Below, one piece after another: positions 1 to 8,601 of a stretch of 64,000 nucleotides of DNA. The stretch comes from Alloprevotella sp. oral taxon 473 str. F0040 (GTDB lineage Bacteria; Bacteroidota; Bacteroidia; Bacteroidales; Bacteroidaceae). Location: contig NZ_KB290714.1 of the NCBI RefSeq assembly GCF_000318095.2, positions 1 to 64,000 on the forward strand, read 5' to 3'. The translations under genes and the position numbers were made by a program. The notes beneath the pieces were generated by a model that worked only from the letters and a program-made list of their open reading frames with translations, was not told the origin of the DNA and made no database searches. Within the stretch, counting starts at the first letter, position 1. Every line of letters starts with the position of its first letter.

Positions 1-541
1 AAGACTTTCTATAAAAAAATCGGAGGAAAATTTTAGATGGCACCATTTTGCTATGTATACTACGCAAGTTCCACCCTTATAGCCCATTTTTCACACCCAC
101 CCCACTGGAACGAGATTTTACCCTTTTCTATCCCCTTTGATGGCGTTTGAGGGTGTCTCATGCTATCATCGCGCTTTGCGGTCTCTAAAATGCTCCACTA
201 TCGGCAGTTGTTCTCCACCAATTCTCCGCTTCTCTCGGACCTTTCTCAAAAAACGTGGGAGATTTCCCCAAAAACGTTGGAGTTTTTTTCAGTCCCCTCC
301 GAAAGAATATTTCTCACAGCAAATAGAAACACAAATAAAGCAGGAAATGGAAGAGCTGCAAGCTTAGAAGTTCAACCTTTAATTGCGAGAATAGACAACT
401 TTCAAGCATAGACAAAATAATAACGCGCGCGCGTAGAAAATGATTCATACAGCAGTGGCGAAGGTGATAATCCTCCATAAACGAATCGATACACTTGCGA
501 AATAGGCTTGTTTACCCTAGAGCAGACGTAGCTAGGAAGAA
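1..541. other. gene-free left edge with degenerate repeat remnants
   Basis: I see no convincing gene here. The only open frames are short, overlap each other and show no family features. The stretch does hold pieces that recur in the other two gene-free regions of the window: a degenerate GGAGATTT-type repeat of about 21-nt period near 231-310, a run CGCGCGCGCG at 424-433, and a GCCCATTTTTCACACCC segment near 82-99 that resembles a motif near 14866 and 55367. It is probably a decayed copy of the same repeat cluster. This is an inference from short matches only. Confidence 0.5.
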
Positions 542-1804
542 TTACTTGAATCTTTTGAGCAAGAAACGTGGATGGGCTCGTAAAAACACACCAAAAGAAA
601 AAGTATGACGCAGGGCGGCTGGATCTATGGCACCATTTTTCAACAACAAATGTCCGGCATCAGTAACATAACCATTGGCTTTTGCCCCAAAAACATAGTC
701 GCGAGACAAAGTTCGCACAAATTCCACACTCCAAAAGGCAGTGTTCATGTGAGAAAAACGCGCACCTTCGTTTTTTAGAGAAAGCGTGTTGAAGAAAGGA
801 CTACCATAGAGTGTGACAAAATCTTGCGTTTTCCACCATCCGAGTTGAAGTCGGAGAGCATGCCACAGATTGAGCGAACCACTGACCCACATGGCAGCAC
901 CATTGTTGAAGGGCCACAGTTTTCCAGCTTGCTGATAGGCGCCAAGTGCGTGCATCTCTAGTGCAGCCTCATTGAAAACACGATGATGCAGAGTTTTTCG
1001 TAACTGCAGCCCAACACTAGCATTGCAGAGTGTTTGCACTCCCAAATCCGTATCATCTTGTTCTCCTCCGCGGTGTTGCACCATCATTTGCACTGGCAAA
1101 TCGAGCGACCATCCATGAGCATGCGGGTGGAGAAGATGCAGGATTTGCGACATGCCCACCGTGAAAGCCTCTTGATGCTTGTCCATCTCGTAGATGAAAC
1201 TTTGCCAATCAATCCACGCATCCATCTTCCAGTGACGCGTGCGAATGATGGTTTGAAATCCTTTTTCGGGATCAGTGGTGAGTAGAGTCTCGGGGTTATA
1301 GAGCGGAAGAATTAGATTATGATTTGCTCCCCCGTAGAGGTCACCCAACACAAGAGTGGCAGCTCCCATCTGCAGTGCCACTCAAAAAAAGGGCAAAGCG
1401 TGTGCAAATCCTTGATAAGCATTGCCCTTCCAGGTGACGATGTCGTGAAAGGCATAGTTGGGATAGTAGTTGGTGCCGTCATAGCAGAGTGCGGTGAGTC
1501 CCAGCTGCAAATTCAAATTGGGTAGAGGTCGATAAGCGAGATACGGAGTAAGGCGCACTCCAGGGAGGGTGTAGCCTTTGGCAATGTTTCCATCGAACTC
1601 GTTGTCTTTGAAGAAAGCAAGAGCATCAACATCAAGATAAAGCGTTTTGATTTCAACGGAGTCTGTGTCGCAACGTGCAGTGAGTTGATGACACAAATCG
1701 GTTTCAGCTGTTTGCGCAAGGGCTACTCCGGAGAAAAAGATTCCCCCCAAGAGAAGAAAAAGACCACTCAAGCACGGCAGAGCGAGTGCGGACATGTATT
1801 TCAT
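542..1804 (-). pseudogene. outer-membrane beta-barrel protein gene interrupted by an in-frame TGA
   Basis: Two open frames lie head to tail in the same reading frame: 1382-1804 (140 residues) and 542-1381 (279 residues, which would have to restart at GTG). They are separated only by a TGA at 1382-1384. The first part starts with a clear signal peptide (MKYMSALALPCLSGLFLLLG, ending near VALAQ). Both parts have the alternating aromatic and polar pattern of an outer-membrane beta barrel, so the original protein was about 420 residues. No indel is needed to join them, so this is a nonsense change (for example from a Trp codon) rather than a frameshift. I do not recognise the family. It sits downstream of the DUF2141 and DMT transporter genes on the same strand, 83 nt after the former. 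A strain polymorphism, a sequencing error next to the T7 run, or readthrough are alternatives. Confidence 0.6.
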
Positions 1805-1887
1805 AAATGATACAATAGATGAATCGGCGAATCATCAGGTATTTGAGCGACAACCAATGTGGAATAAGGTACAATGACAAAGGCTGT

Positions 1888-2379
1888 TCAATGCAAGAGA
1901 ATCGTAGTGTGGAGATTTCCCTCAAGTCGAAAAGCGCATCTTTTGAAACTAGGTGGACCCATGACAATGCGGGGATTATTGCTAAACCCACCTAATTCGG
2001 TGGGAATCCCCATGAAATTACGATCTATTTTTCCATTTCCATTGGCATCTTGATAGATGGTGATAGCATAAGTGCCTGCTGGCAGTGCCACAGAGATTCC
2101 ATGTTGTTGAGCAGTGGCCGTGGCCACACGCAGCACCTGAAGGGGTTGTTTGCGATAGTGCTCGGGATTATCATAGACAGAAAGGACGATTCTCCCCTTG
2201 CTCTCCTTTATCCCACTGAAATGTACAGACAAAGTAGCCTTGGTAGTGGCAGTAGACTGCTGATCTTTGTGATGAAAAGCGAAGCTGATTCCACTAAAGC
2301 AGAACAAGAAGAGTAGAAAGGTACAACAAAAAGGCAAAATACGAGAAGACTTCTTGCGGAATAATAAGACTCTGCTCAT
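1888..2379 (-). CDS. DUF2141 domain secreted protein
   Basis: A 163-residue protein, taking the ATG at 2379 (MSRVLLFRKK); a longer frame reaches 2427 but adds an unlikely N-terminus and abuts the upstream stop. A basic start and a hydrophobic stretch (LPFCCTFLLFLFCFSGISFAF) form a signal peptide. The mature part matches DUF2141: the GRIVLSVYDNPEHY segment, then LPAGTYAITIYQDANGNGKIDRNFMGIPTE near the C-terminus, where the Asp/Asn-rich turn looks like a metal-binding loop. The family's function is unknown; members are exported and small. It lies 47 nt downstream of the DMT transporter gene and upstream of the split barrel gene, so the three may be one transcript. Confidence 0.8.
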   Translation of the reverse strand: MSRVLLFRKKSSRILPFCCTFLLFLFCFSGISFAFHHKDQQSTATTKATLSVHFSGIKESKGRIVLSVYDNPEHYRKQPLQVLRVATATAQQHGISVALPAGTYAITIYQDANGNGKIDRNFMGIPTELGGFSNNPRIVMGPPSFKRCAFRLEGNLHTTILLH

Positions 2380-2426
2380 ATAAAAAAGTATTACGTAAGA
2401 AATAAAACAGAACGAAGGGTTCAGCA

Positions 2427-3431
2427 CTAAGACTGTTCTTTTGAGGCCGCTTGCAGTTCAGATAAAGACGAAGTAGAGGAGGCTTTGGCACGCTTTTCTG
2501 CTTCTAGCAAGTCGCGGCGCGACTTGGAGAGTGTCACAAGAGCTACTCCCGAAAAGATGAGTGCCACGGCCAAGGCGTGGGTGAGCGTGAAGACTGCAAG
2601 CCCAAGAATAATACTAACAATGACAGCTACAATGGGCTGCACATAGTTATACATACTTACCACAGTTGGTCGCAACACTTGTTGACCTCGAATCATCAAT
2701 ATATAAGCTAGGAAAGTTCCTCCGACGACGACATAAAGAATTTCGCCGAGCGTGACAGCAGAAAGAGTGCTCCATGGAGTTTGCCACACATGATATGCAG
2801 TAAATGGCCAAATGATACAGGTGGCCGAAAGGAACATCCACTTATTCACCGTGAAGATACTGTAGCGTTTAGCCAACCACCCGAACACAGTGAGGTAAAT
2901 GGTATATGATATCTGAGCCGCAAAACAGAGGAGATCCCCACGAATGTCGCCCATGCTCAAAGTGCCTACCGCAGCACTTCCAGAAGCAGCACGCACGCTC
3001 GACATCACCAGCAAGACTGCACCACAGCATCCCAAGGCTACACCCAGTGCTTTGCGCAATGTTATAGGTTCTTTAAGGATTATCGCCGAAAAAATAAGTG
3101 CTGAAATGGGCATGGTTGTGGTGACAATACCAGCATTGACAGGCGAAGTGAGGCTAAGCCCAATGGTGAAGCAACACTGATTGCCTACGAGTCCAAAAAC
3201 TGCAGCAAGGCACAAAAGAGCGATATGTTTTCGGGAAATTGATTCACGAGGTGCAAAGAGAGAGGAAATCCAAAAGAGTATAGCACCTCCCATGACTCGC
3301 AGTGAAACGAGCGTGATGCCATCAATGCCATGTTGCATGGCATCTTTGCCCAGTGGCGACATGAGCCCCCAACAGATTGCTGCACCTGCAAGGCTAAAAT
3401 GAGCTAGAAGAGGAATTCGATTAGTAGACAT
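2427..3431 (-). CDS. EamA/DMT-family inner-membrane transporter
   Basis: A 334-residue polytopic membrane protein with about ten predicted membrane segments arranged as two EamA repeats (roughly residues 10-140 and 165-305). The first repeat shows the typical start AGAAICWGLMSPLGKDA and a PITLRKALGVALGCCGAVLLV segment; the second ends LGLAVFTLTHALAVALIFSGVALV. Drug/metabolite transporters of this type export amino acids, nucleotides or other small metabolites; the substrate cannot be told from sequence. The C-terminal 30 residues are charged and cytoplasmic. It is the first gene of a probable DMT-DUF2141-barrel transcript. A short TTAGAC-type repeat tract lies just upstream. Confidence 0.88.
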   Translation of the reverse strand: MSTNRIPLLAHFSLAGAAICWGLMSPLGKDAMQHGIDGITLVSLRVMGGAILFWISSLFAPRESISRKHIALLCLAAVFGLVGNQCCFTIGLSLTSPVNAGIVTTTMPISALIFSAIILKEPITLRKALGVALGCCGAVLLVMSSVRAASGSAAVGTLSMGDIRGDLLCFAAQISYTIYLTVFGWLAKRYSIFTVNKWMFLSATCIIWPFTAYHVWQTPWSTLSAVTLGEILYVVVGGTFLAYILMIRGQQVLRPTVVSMYNYVQPIVAVIVSIILGLAVFTLTHALAVALIFSGVALVTLSKSRRDLLEAEKRAKASSTSSLSELQAASKEQS

Positions 3432-3435
3432 TGAA

Positions 3436-3468
3436 TGTTAGAGAGTAGACATTAGACATTAGAGAATC
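3436..3468. repeat. short TTAGACATTAGA-type repeat tract
   Basis: Four to five tandem copies of a TTAGAnAGTAGACATTAGA-like octamer unit directly upstream of the DMT transporter gene. It is the same family as the larger arrays at 8.4, 49.7, 57.4 and 59.1 kb, but short and in one orientation only. Confidence 0.6.
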
Positions 3469-3616
3469 GATAATCATGGCTGTAGATCAAACCTCTTCTC
3501 TACTTATGCTCAAGATTTGTCTTAGCATTCGCACTATGACAGAGAAACTAACAGAGCGATAAAAATACCACTACTTCTTTCGCCGACTATCTATAAATTA
3601 GGAGTCCGTGCGAAGC

Positions 3617-3656
3617 CAAAAAAAGCACGACACGCCGTATAGGTATGTCGCGCTTA
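3617..3656 (-). terminator. rho-independent terminator of the HU gene
   Basis: Read on the minus strand, arms at 3647-3656 and 3624-3633 form a ten-position stem with one mismatch, followed by a T7 tract (the A run at 3619-3625). It begins 21 nt after the HU stop codon. Confidence 0.85.
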
Positions 3657-3677
3657 TGTGGGGTTTCGAAAGAAGTA

Positions 3678-3944
3678 TTACTTCACTTCGAGAGCAGAAC
3701 CAGCCTTGAACTTAACCACCTTCTTAGCAGGAATAGTGATCTTTTCTTTAGTAGCGGGGTTGATACCTTGACGTTCAGGACGCTCTGTAACAGAGAAAGT
3801 ACCGAAACCGAGGAGGGCCACCTTGTCACCTTCCTTAACGGCAGCAGCGATAGCATCGAGAGTAGCTTCTACAGCGGCCTTAGCCTGAGCTTGCGTCAAG
3901 TTGGCTTGCTTAGCCACTGCGCTAGAGAGTTCTGTTTTGTTCAT
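3678..3944 (-). CDS. HU-family DNA-binding protein
   Basis: An 88-residue histone-like protein of normal HU length. It begins MNKTELSSAVAKQANLTQAQ, the helical dimerisation part, and contains the diagnostic LLGFGTFSVTERPERQG and GINPATKEKITIPAKK segments; the conserved arm proline of NPATKE is present. HU dimers bend and compact DNA and affect replication, recombination and transcription throughout the nucleoid. The gene is its own transcription unit: a consensus promoter lies 75-106 nt upstream and a strong terminator directly downstream. It could be called HupA or HupB, but Bacteroidetes carry several HU/IHF paralogues, so I give no symbol. Confidence 0.95.
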   Translation of the reverse strand: MNKTELSSAVAKQANLTQAQAKAAVEATLDAIAAAVKEGDKVALLGFGTFSVTERPERQGINPATKEKITIPAKKVVKFKAGSALEVK

Positions 3945-4018
3945 ATTAGTGATGTATTTAAATGATTATTCAATTCTATAAGAGTGATTTTTCCAGAAAT
4001 TAGTGTTTCTTTTCCCTG

Positions 4019-4050
4019 CAAATATATTGTAATATAGTGGGTTGCACAAA
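4019..4050 (-). promoter_or_regulatory. Bacteroidetes-type promoter for the HU gene
   Basis: On the minus strand there is a -33 TTTG (4047-4050), a 20-nt spacer and a -7 TATATTTG (4019-4026). This matches the known Bacteroidetes housekeeping promoter TTTG-N19-21-TAnnTTTG. Transcription should start near 4012, giving a leader of about 70 nt before the HU start. Confidence 0.85.
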
Positions 4051-4149
4051 TAAAATTCTCTTTTTTTGATAGAATCTCCTCAAAAAAGTGGATTTTATCG
4101 AGTTTACAGGCTGTTTTACCTATAGAATAAGGTGATTTCCCTCTACGAT

Positions 4150-6570
4150 TTATCGTACAAGAGCCACCTTCGCTACGACACTCTGCGCGCCCCCTTGTGC
4201 AGCGACATAGAAATAGTAGACTCCTGATGCTGCCTTCTCGCCTCGGGCTGTTCGTCCATCCCATGTGAAACTTCCTCCAAGACTCATGCCACGCGTAATC
4301 AGGCGACCATCCGAGCTCACCACACGAACTTCTGCATCCGCCACAAGACCATCCAGGGTGATATTTCCTACATAATCTGGACGAACAGGGTTAGGATAAA
4401 CCCGGATATTTGAAGTCTGAAGTGATGTGGCAGGAGCAGAAACACCTGCTTGATAAGAAAGAAGCCCTGCACTAGTACCAATCATCACTTCACCAGAAGA
4501 TGGATGACATGCTATACTCCATATTTCATTGGAGAAAAGTGGAGAGTTATCTGTTGTAAAATGTTGTTCTACGGTGAGTGCATCTGCTGAAAGAAGATAC
4601 AAACCATCGTTGAGTGTACCCACCCACTTGCGATTGGCCCCATCCACAGCAATGGCCGAGATGCTCGCTCCAGCCAACAGATAATCTGCTAAATTACTTC
4701 CGTCATTACGAGGCACCTTAATTTGAGTGACATAAAAATCTCGATTACTCCAGGTGTTAGGATTGTCCACTCGGAATAAACCTTGATTCGTCCCTAACCA
4801 AATGGCACTATCACGGTCTTCCGCAATGGAAGTAGCAAAAGTGAAAATGATTTTTTCCCCATCTTGATTAGAAAAAGAGGAACGGAAAGTAGACACATCA
4901 TCTCGTGTATTTGTGGGAGTTTTATTATAATCTAAACACAAGAAACCACTATTATAATCCCCTGCAGAGCGACGAGAAAGCATCCACAATCTACCTTTAG
5001 AGTCAAACATCGTCTTTTCCAATGTCGGAGCATTATCTAGCGCACTCAGGTATATTTTACCCCAAGTGCCTTGGGGAGTTATAACATGGAGAGCTGTATC
5101 TGCACTACTGTTGAGCAAAAAGAGATTACCTTGGGCATCATATATAGCTCCATCAGTACGGACATAATTCTTAAAAGCGTTTTCATTGCGCTTTTCAGCT
5201 GAAACAAGGGGAGAATTCGTGTAAGTATATTGCCTACTGATATGATTTCCCTCATAAAGATATAGCCCCGTACGGGAAGTTGTCACTGCATATTGCTGAG
5301 AATTCAGAGGATTGCGATCGATGCAAGTGGCATTCTGAAACGCAGTACCCACATATCCTTCTGAAGCAGAGGGGGTGTCTAGAAAGTTCCAAGACTTCCC
5401 ATCGTAAATTTCAGCCATCTGAGGATAGGATACCCTATCTAGAGGGTCTAGGCGACCACAAGCGACCAACAAATCACCTCCGCGATAACGCATAAAATAG
5501 GCTAAATCGTAACGTGGCCCCCACCCACCAAAACGCTGTGAGGCTTTTTCGACAGTCCAATCCACAGCATTAGCTGGACGATGCGCAATTCCTTTATCAC
5601 TAAATCCTAGCCACCATCCTCCCTGACCATCTGTCTCTGCGCACTGGGCTTCGGCTGGAAGTTGGGTACGAACAAGCGATGTCTGTTCTGTAGGAGATAC
5701 TAATACGGCTTGCCCTCGCTGAAAGGCCAAAAGCCTACCTTCAGCATCTATGTGCAGGTCATTTCCTCGATACTCTTTGTCAAAGTGCACCCAACCAGCA
5801 GAGGGGTTCACCTGCGCAGCCATAGTCTCTAAAGAAGATGTAGAAGGAGCTGAAATACTCCAGAGTCCGGCATTCACACCTTGGTCTGGATCAAGTGCTA
5901 CAAAGAGGGTTTTACCAGAAGGTGCAATAGCACTCACATGAGCATCGAGAGCCAGAGTCCAAAGCGAGAGGTCATTAAAGTTGCTTCGTCTATTGATTTG
6001 ACGTAGCTTTCCTCCAAAAGCAGCAAAGATTTGTCCACCCCATTGCACCACATCGAGACATTGTCCCACGGCAAAATGCCCACGCACAAGAGCCTGCCCC
6101 ACATCTATCCAAAGAAAACCCGCATTGGTGGTGACAAAAGCATCATCATCCTGCACTCGCAAACGCTGGACAACAAGTTCTTGTTGTTGATAATTGGCAA
6201 GATGCGGGAGATGCTCCACTGTTCCAGTCTGCAATCTGAGCAAATCTACATTACCATCTGCATAAAGAAGAATCAGAGTACGATGCTTGCGAGACAGCCC
6301 AATGTGAGCAATAGACTTGCGAGCAAGACCATGCGACATACGGGTGATGGGAGTGGAAGTGCGGGCCACAAGGTCGCAAACCAGAAGATTCTCACCCATC
6401 AGAGCATAGAGATACCGCCCATCACGCACCACCTCCTTCCCATCGTAATAGGAAAGATGAGGTGTCCATCGAGAGAAATCAGCTGCTTGAGCAGTGACAC
6501 TAAAGCAGAGAAGGAGATAAATGATAAGTTTATACAAATCTTGAAGTATTAAAAACGCAAACTCAAACAA
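4150..6570 (-). CDS. porZ: PorZ-like beta-propeller protein of the type IX secretion system
   Basis: An 806-residue exported protein. After a signal peptide (LYKLIIYLLLCFSVTAQAAD) come many propeller blades with motifs such as DGRYLYALMGENLLV, AIWLGTNQGLFRV and RKWVGTLNDGLYLL, typical of two-component-regulator-type propellers, and a C-terminal sorting-domain-like segment from about residue 725 (IRVYPNPVRPDYVG ... GRTARGEKAASGVYYFYV). This layout and length match PorZ, a surface component of the type IX secretion system that takes part in attaching A-LPS to cargo. The frame has no ATG near the signal peptide; TTG at 6570 or, better placed, TTG at 6537 must be used. It follows rdgB by 17 nt and is probably co-transcribed with it. 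A different propeller-type T9SS client is the main alternative. Confidence 0.75.
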   Translation of the reverse strand: MFEFAFLILQDLYKLIIYLLLCFSVTAQAADFSRWTPHLSYYDGKEVVRDGRYLYALMGENLLVCDLVARTSTPITRMSHGLARKSIAHIGLSRKHRTLILLYADGNVDLLRLQTGTVEHLPHLANYQQQELVVQRLRVQDDDAFVTTNAGFLWIDVGQALVRGHFAVGQCLDVVQWGGQIFAAFGGKLRQINRRSNFNDLSLWTLALDAHVSAIAPSGKTLFVALDPDQGVNAGLWSISAPSTSSLETMAAQVNPSAGWVHFDKEYRGNDLHIDAEGRLLAFQRGQAVLVSPTEQTSLVRTQLPAEAQCAETDGQGGWWLGFSDKGIAHRPANAVDWTVEKASQRFGGWGPRYDLAYFMRYRGGDLLVACGRLDPLDRVSYPQMAEIYDGKSWNFLDTPSASEGYVGTAFQNATCIDRNPLNSQQYAVTTSRTGLYLYEGNHISRQYTYTNSPLVSAEKRNENAFKNYVRTDGAIYDAQGNLFLLNSSADTALHVITPQGTWGKIYLSALDNAPTLEKTMFDSKGRLWMLSRRSAGDYNSGFLCLDYNKTPTNTRDDVSTFRSSFSNQDGEKIIFTFATSIAEDRDSAIWLGTNQGLFRVDNPNTWSNRDFYVTQIKVPRNDGSNLADYLLAGASISAIAVDGANRKWVGTLNDGLYLLSADALTVEQHFTTDNSPLFSNEIWSIACHPSSGEVMIGTSAGLLSYQAGVSAPATSLQTSNIRVYPNPVRPDYVGNITLDGLVADAEVRVVSSDGRLITRGMSLGGSFTWDGRTARGEKAASGVYYFYVAAQGGAQSVVAKVALVR

Positions 6571-6587
6571 AGTCTGCGAGGTTAGAC

Positions 6588-7166
6588 TTATTGAACAGTA
6601 GCTAGGAACTTAAGCAATTGAGCAACTGCTCTTGCTCTGTGAGACAAACTATTTTTCACTTCAACCCCTAATTCAGCAAAGGTCTTGCCTGTCTCCTCTG
6701 GAGAAAACACTGGATCATAGCCAAAACCATCGGTTCCTCGACGTTCTGGTGTGATGTAGCCTTCTACTTTTCCTTCAAACAGATATTCTTTTCCATCCAA
6801 GATGAGCGCAATAGCCGTACGGAAGGCAGCTTTTCGATTGGTCTTCCCTTCCATCTCGTGCAACAACTTTGTGACGTTGGCCTCAGTATCGTGGCGATCA
6901 GAAAAAGCATAGCGTGCCGTATGCACCCCAGGCTGCCCATTGAGAGCCTCCACTTCCAGCCCAGTATCATCCGCAAACACATCAAGTCCATAACGCTCGT
7001 GCACAAAACGTGCTTTAAGCAGAGCATTCTCTTCAAGCGTATCGGCCGTTTCGGGAATGTCTTCGTGGCAATTGATATCGGCCAGTGACACAATCTTAAA
7101 TCTATCTCCCACGACAGCACGAATTTCTTCAAGTTTGTGGACGTTGTTGGTAGCAATAACAAGCAT
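6588..7166 (-). CDS. rdgB: RdgB/HAM1 non-canonical purine NTP pyrophosphatase
   Basis: A 192-residue cytoplasmic enzyme of normal length. It hydrolyses dITP, ITP and XTP to the monophosphate and pyrophosphate, keeping deaminated purines out of DNA and RNA. The N-terminal [11 protein letters not shown] phosphate-binding motif, the catalytic [12 protein letters not shown] segment with [11 protein letters not shown], the [11 protein letters not shown] motif and the C-terminal SHRARA are all present. It is followed after 17 nt by the PorZ-like gene. A terminator after the upstream yitT-like gene suggests rdgB-porZ is transcribed on its own. Confidence 0.96.
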   Translation of the reverse strand: MLVIATNNVHKLEEIRAVVGDRFKIVSLADINCHEDIPETADTLEENALLKARFVHERYGLDVFADDTGLEVEALNGQPGVHTARYAFSDRHDTEANVTKLLHEMEGKTNRKAAFRTAIALILDGKEYLFEGKVEGYITPERRGTDGFGYDPVFSPEETGKTFAELGVEVKNSLSHRARAVAQLLKFLATVQ

Positions 7167-7321
7167 TTTTAGTAAGTTAAGAATTAGAGCTTTGAGACTA
7201 TCTGTTCATAAAATCTTTTCTACCCTTTATCCTCCGCGAAACCATAAACGGCTCCTATATTATAGAGAAGACATAGTATGAGAAAAAGAGAGAGAAACCT
7301 CCATGTTGATAACGGAGATTT

Positions 7322-7370
7322 CTCCAAAAAAGTGTGTGATGAAGAAGGGGAAACTCTTCTTACATCACAC
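7322..7370 (-). terminator. terminator after the YitT-family gene
   Basis: On the minus strand, arms at 7356-7370 and 7334-7347 pair over 14 bp with one bulged base, followed by a T6 tract (A run 7325-7330). It starts 10 nt after the yitT-like stop codon and separates that gene from rdgB. Confidence 0.85.
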
Positions 7371-7379
7371 TAATAGAGA

Positions 7380-8393
7380 CTACCGACGTGAATTAGCTTG
7401 GTCAGTAGCTACTTTAGCTTTCAACTTTTCCATTTCGGCACGTTGTTTTTGCTCGGCATTAGCCTTTACCTTGATGCGGTCAAAGCCATAACCGAACACG
7501 CCACTAGCCAAAGTCTGACTCACGAAAGCATGAGGATCGACAGCAGTAATGATACGGAATATCGTACTCGCCTCGCGTTTCTTTGCCAATACGACAAGCA
7601 CCTTGCGCTCCTGTTTCGTGTACCACCCTTGTCCATTGAGCACTGTGACACCACGATTGAGGGCATTGATTTCTGAAGCGATTTCCTCGTATTTATTAGA
7701 GAAAATGAGGAACTGCACCGATTGTCTACCACTATTCACCACCAGATCTACCATCATCGTGATAATGATGAGCGTGGTGTAGCCATACAAGAGTTTCTCA
7801 AGATTGCTATTAGGCAAGAACAGCGAAGCGGTGATAATGCCCACATCAGAAAGTAGAATGAGTGTACCGAGCGACATATCGCGATATTTGTTGATCATCG
7901 CAGCAATCACATCAGTACCACCTGTCGAACCATTGCGCAGAAAAACAAGTCCCATGCCCAATCCCATAATACCCGATCCAAACACAGCACTCATGAACGC
8001 GTTACTGGTAACGATGGGCAATCCCACAGCTTCATTGAATCCTGCGGGAAAGAACTCAGGTTTAACTTCCCAAAGATAGCGCAGTACGTTTTCTACCCCA
8101 GCGAGGAACACAAAAAGCATTGCAATAGCAAAGAAGGTCTTCAGACAAAATTTCCAATCTAGCACCTTCAAAGCCACAGAAAGGAGTATCACGTTGGCTA
8201 TAAAAAATGTCCATTGTGGTTTGAACCAGCCTGTCGCATAAAACACCAAGGATCCCAGACCTGTGGTTCCTCCTGGGGTGACCTGGTGAGGCACAAGGAA
8301 ACAATAATAACCGATGGAATAACATAACAATCCAAGAGAGATAATGATCAAATCCTGAATTTCGAGCTTCCAGTTGATTTTAAGATTAGACAT
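7380..8393 (-). CDS. YitT-family membrane protein (DUF161 plus DUF2179)
   Basis: A 337-residue protein with five to six membrane segments in the first 200 residues, including the family-typical VPHQVTPGGTTGLGSLV near the start and FLRNGSTGGTDVIAAMINKY in the middle. It then has a soluble DUF2179 domain ending in FRIITAVDPHAFVSQTLASGVFGYGFDRIKV. The last 25 residues are a charged, probably helical tail (AEQKQRAEMEKLKAKVA). The family's function is not established. It lies downstream of leuS on the same strand, separated by a 207-nt gap filled with TTAGAC-type repeats, and ends in its own terminator. Confidence 0.9.
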   Translation of the reverse strand: MSNLKINWKLEIQDLIIISLGLLCYSIGYYCFLVPHQVTPGGTTGLGSLVFYATGWFKPQWTFFIANVILLSVALKVLDWKFCLKTFFAIAMLFVFLAGVENVLRYLWEVKPEFFPAGFNEAVGLPIVTSNAFMSAVFGSGIMGLGMGLVFLRNGSTGGTDVIAAMINKYRDMSLGTLILLSDVGIITASLFLPNSNLEKLLYGYTTLIIITMMVDLVVNSGRQSVQFLIFSNKYEEIASEINALNRGVTVLNGQGWYTKQERKVLVVLAKKREASTIFRIITAVDPHAFVSQTLASGVFGYGFDRIKVKANAEQKQRAEMEKLKAKVATDQANSRR

Positions 8394-8399
8394 TTGATT

Positions 8400-8592
8400 G
8401 AGACATTAGGGGGCACAGCCCCTATTTAGAGGTTAGGTATTAGACCTTAGTAATTAGAGGTTGGAGGTTAGACGTTAGAAATTAGACGTTAGCCTCTAGC
8501 ATATAGGACGTAAAGATGCAAGATTCTAGAGATTAGACGTCAGACGTTAGAGGTTAGAGCCTACCAGCAGCCCATAACGTCTAACGTCTTCC
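8400..8592. repeat. fold-back TTAGACGTTAGA repeat array between leuS and yitT-like gene
   Basis: About a dozen degenerate copies of a TTAGAnnTTAGA unit run forward from 8400 to 8560; at 8575-8592 the unit appears inverted (AACGTCTAACGTCT). A small GGGGCACAGCCCC palindrome lies near 8411-8424. The transcript of this stretch could fold into a long imperfect stem. No reading frame explains it. Confidence 0.75.
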
Positions 8593-8601
8593 ATCTTATT
8601 T

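Noticed and set aside
137-411. Two overlapping plus-strand frames at the left edge
   Set aside because: They run through the degenerate 21-nt repeat tract and have no family features.
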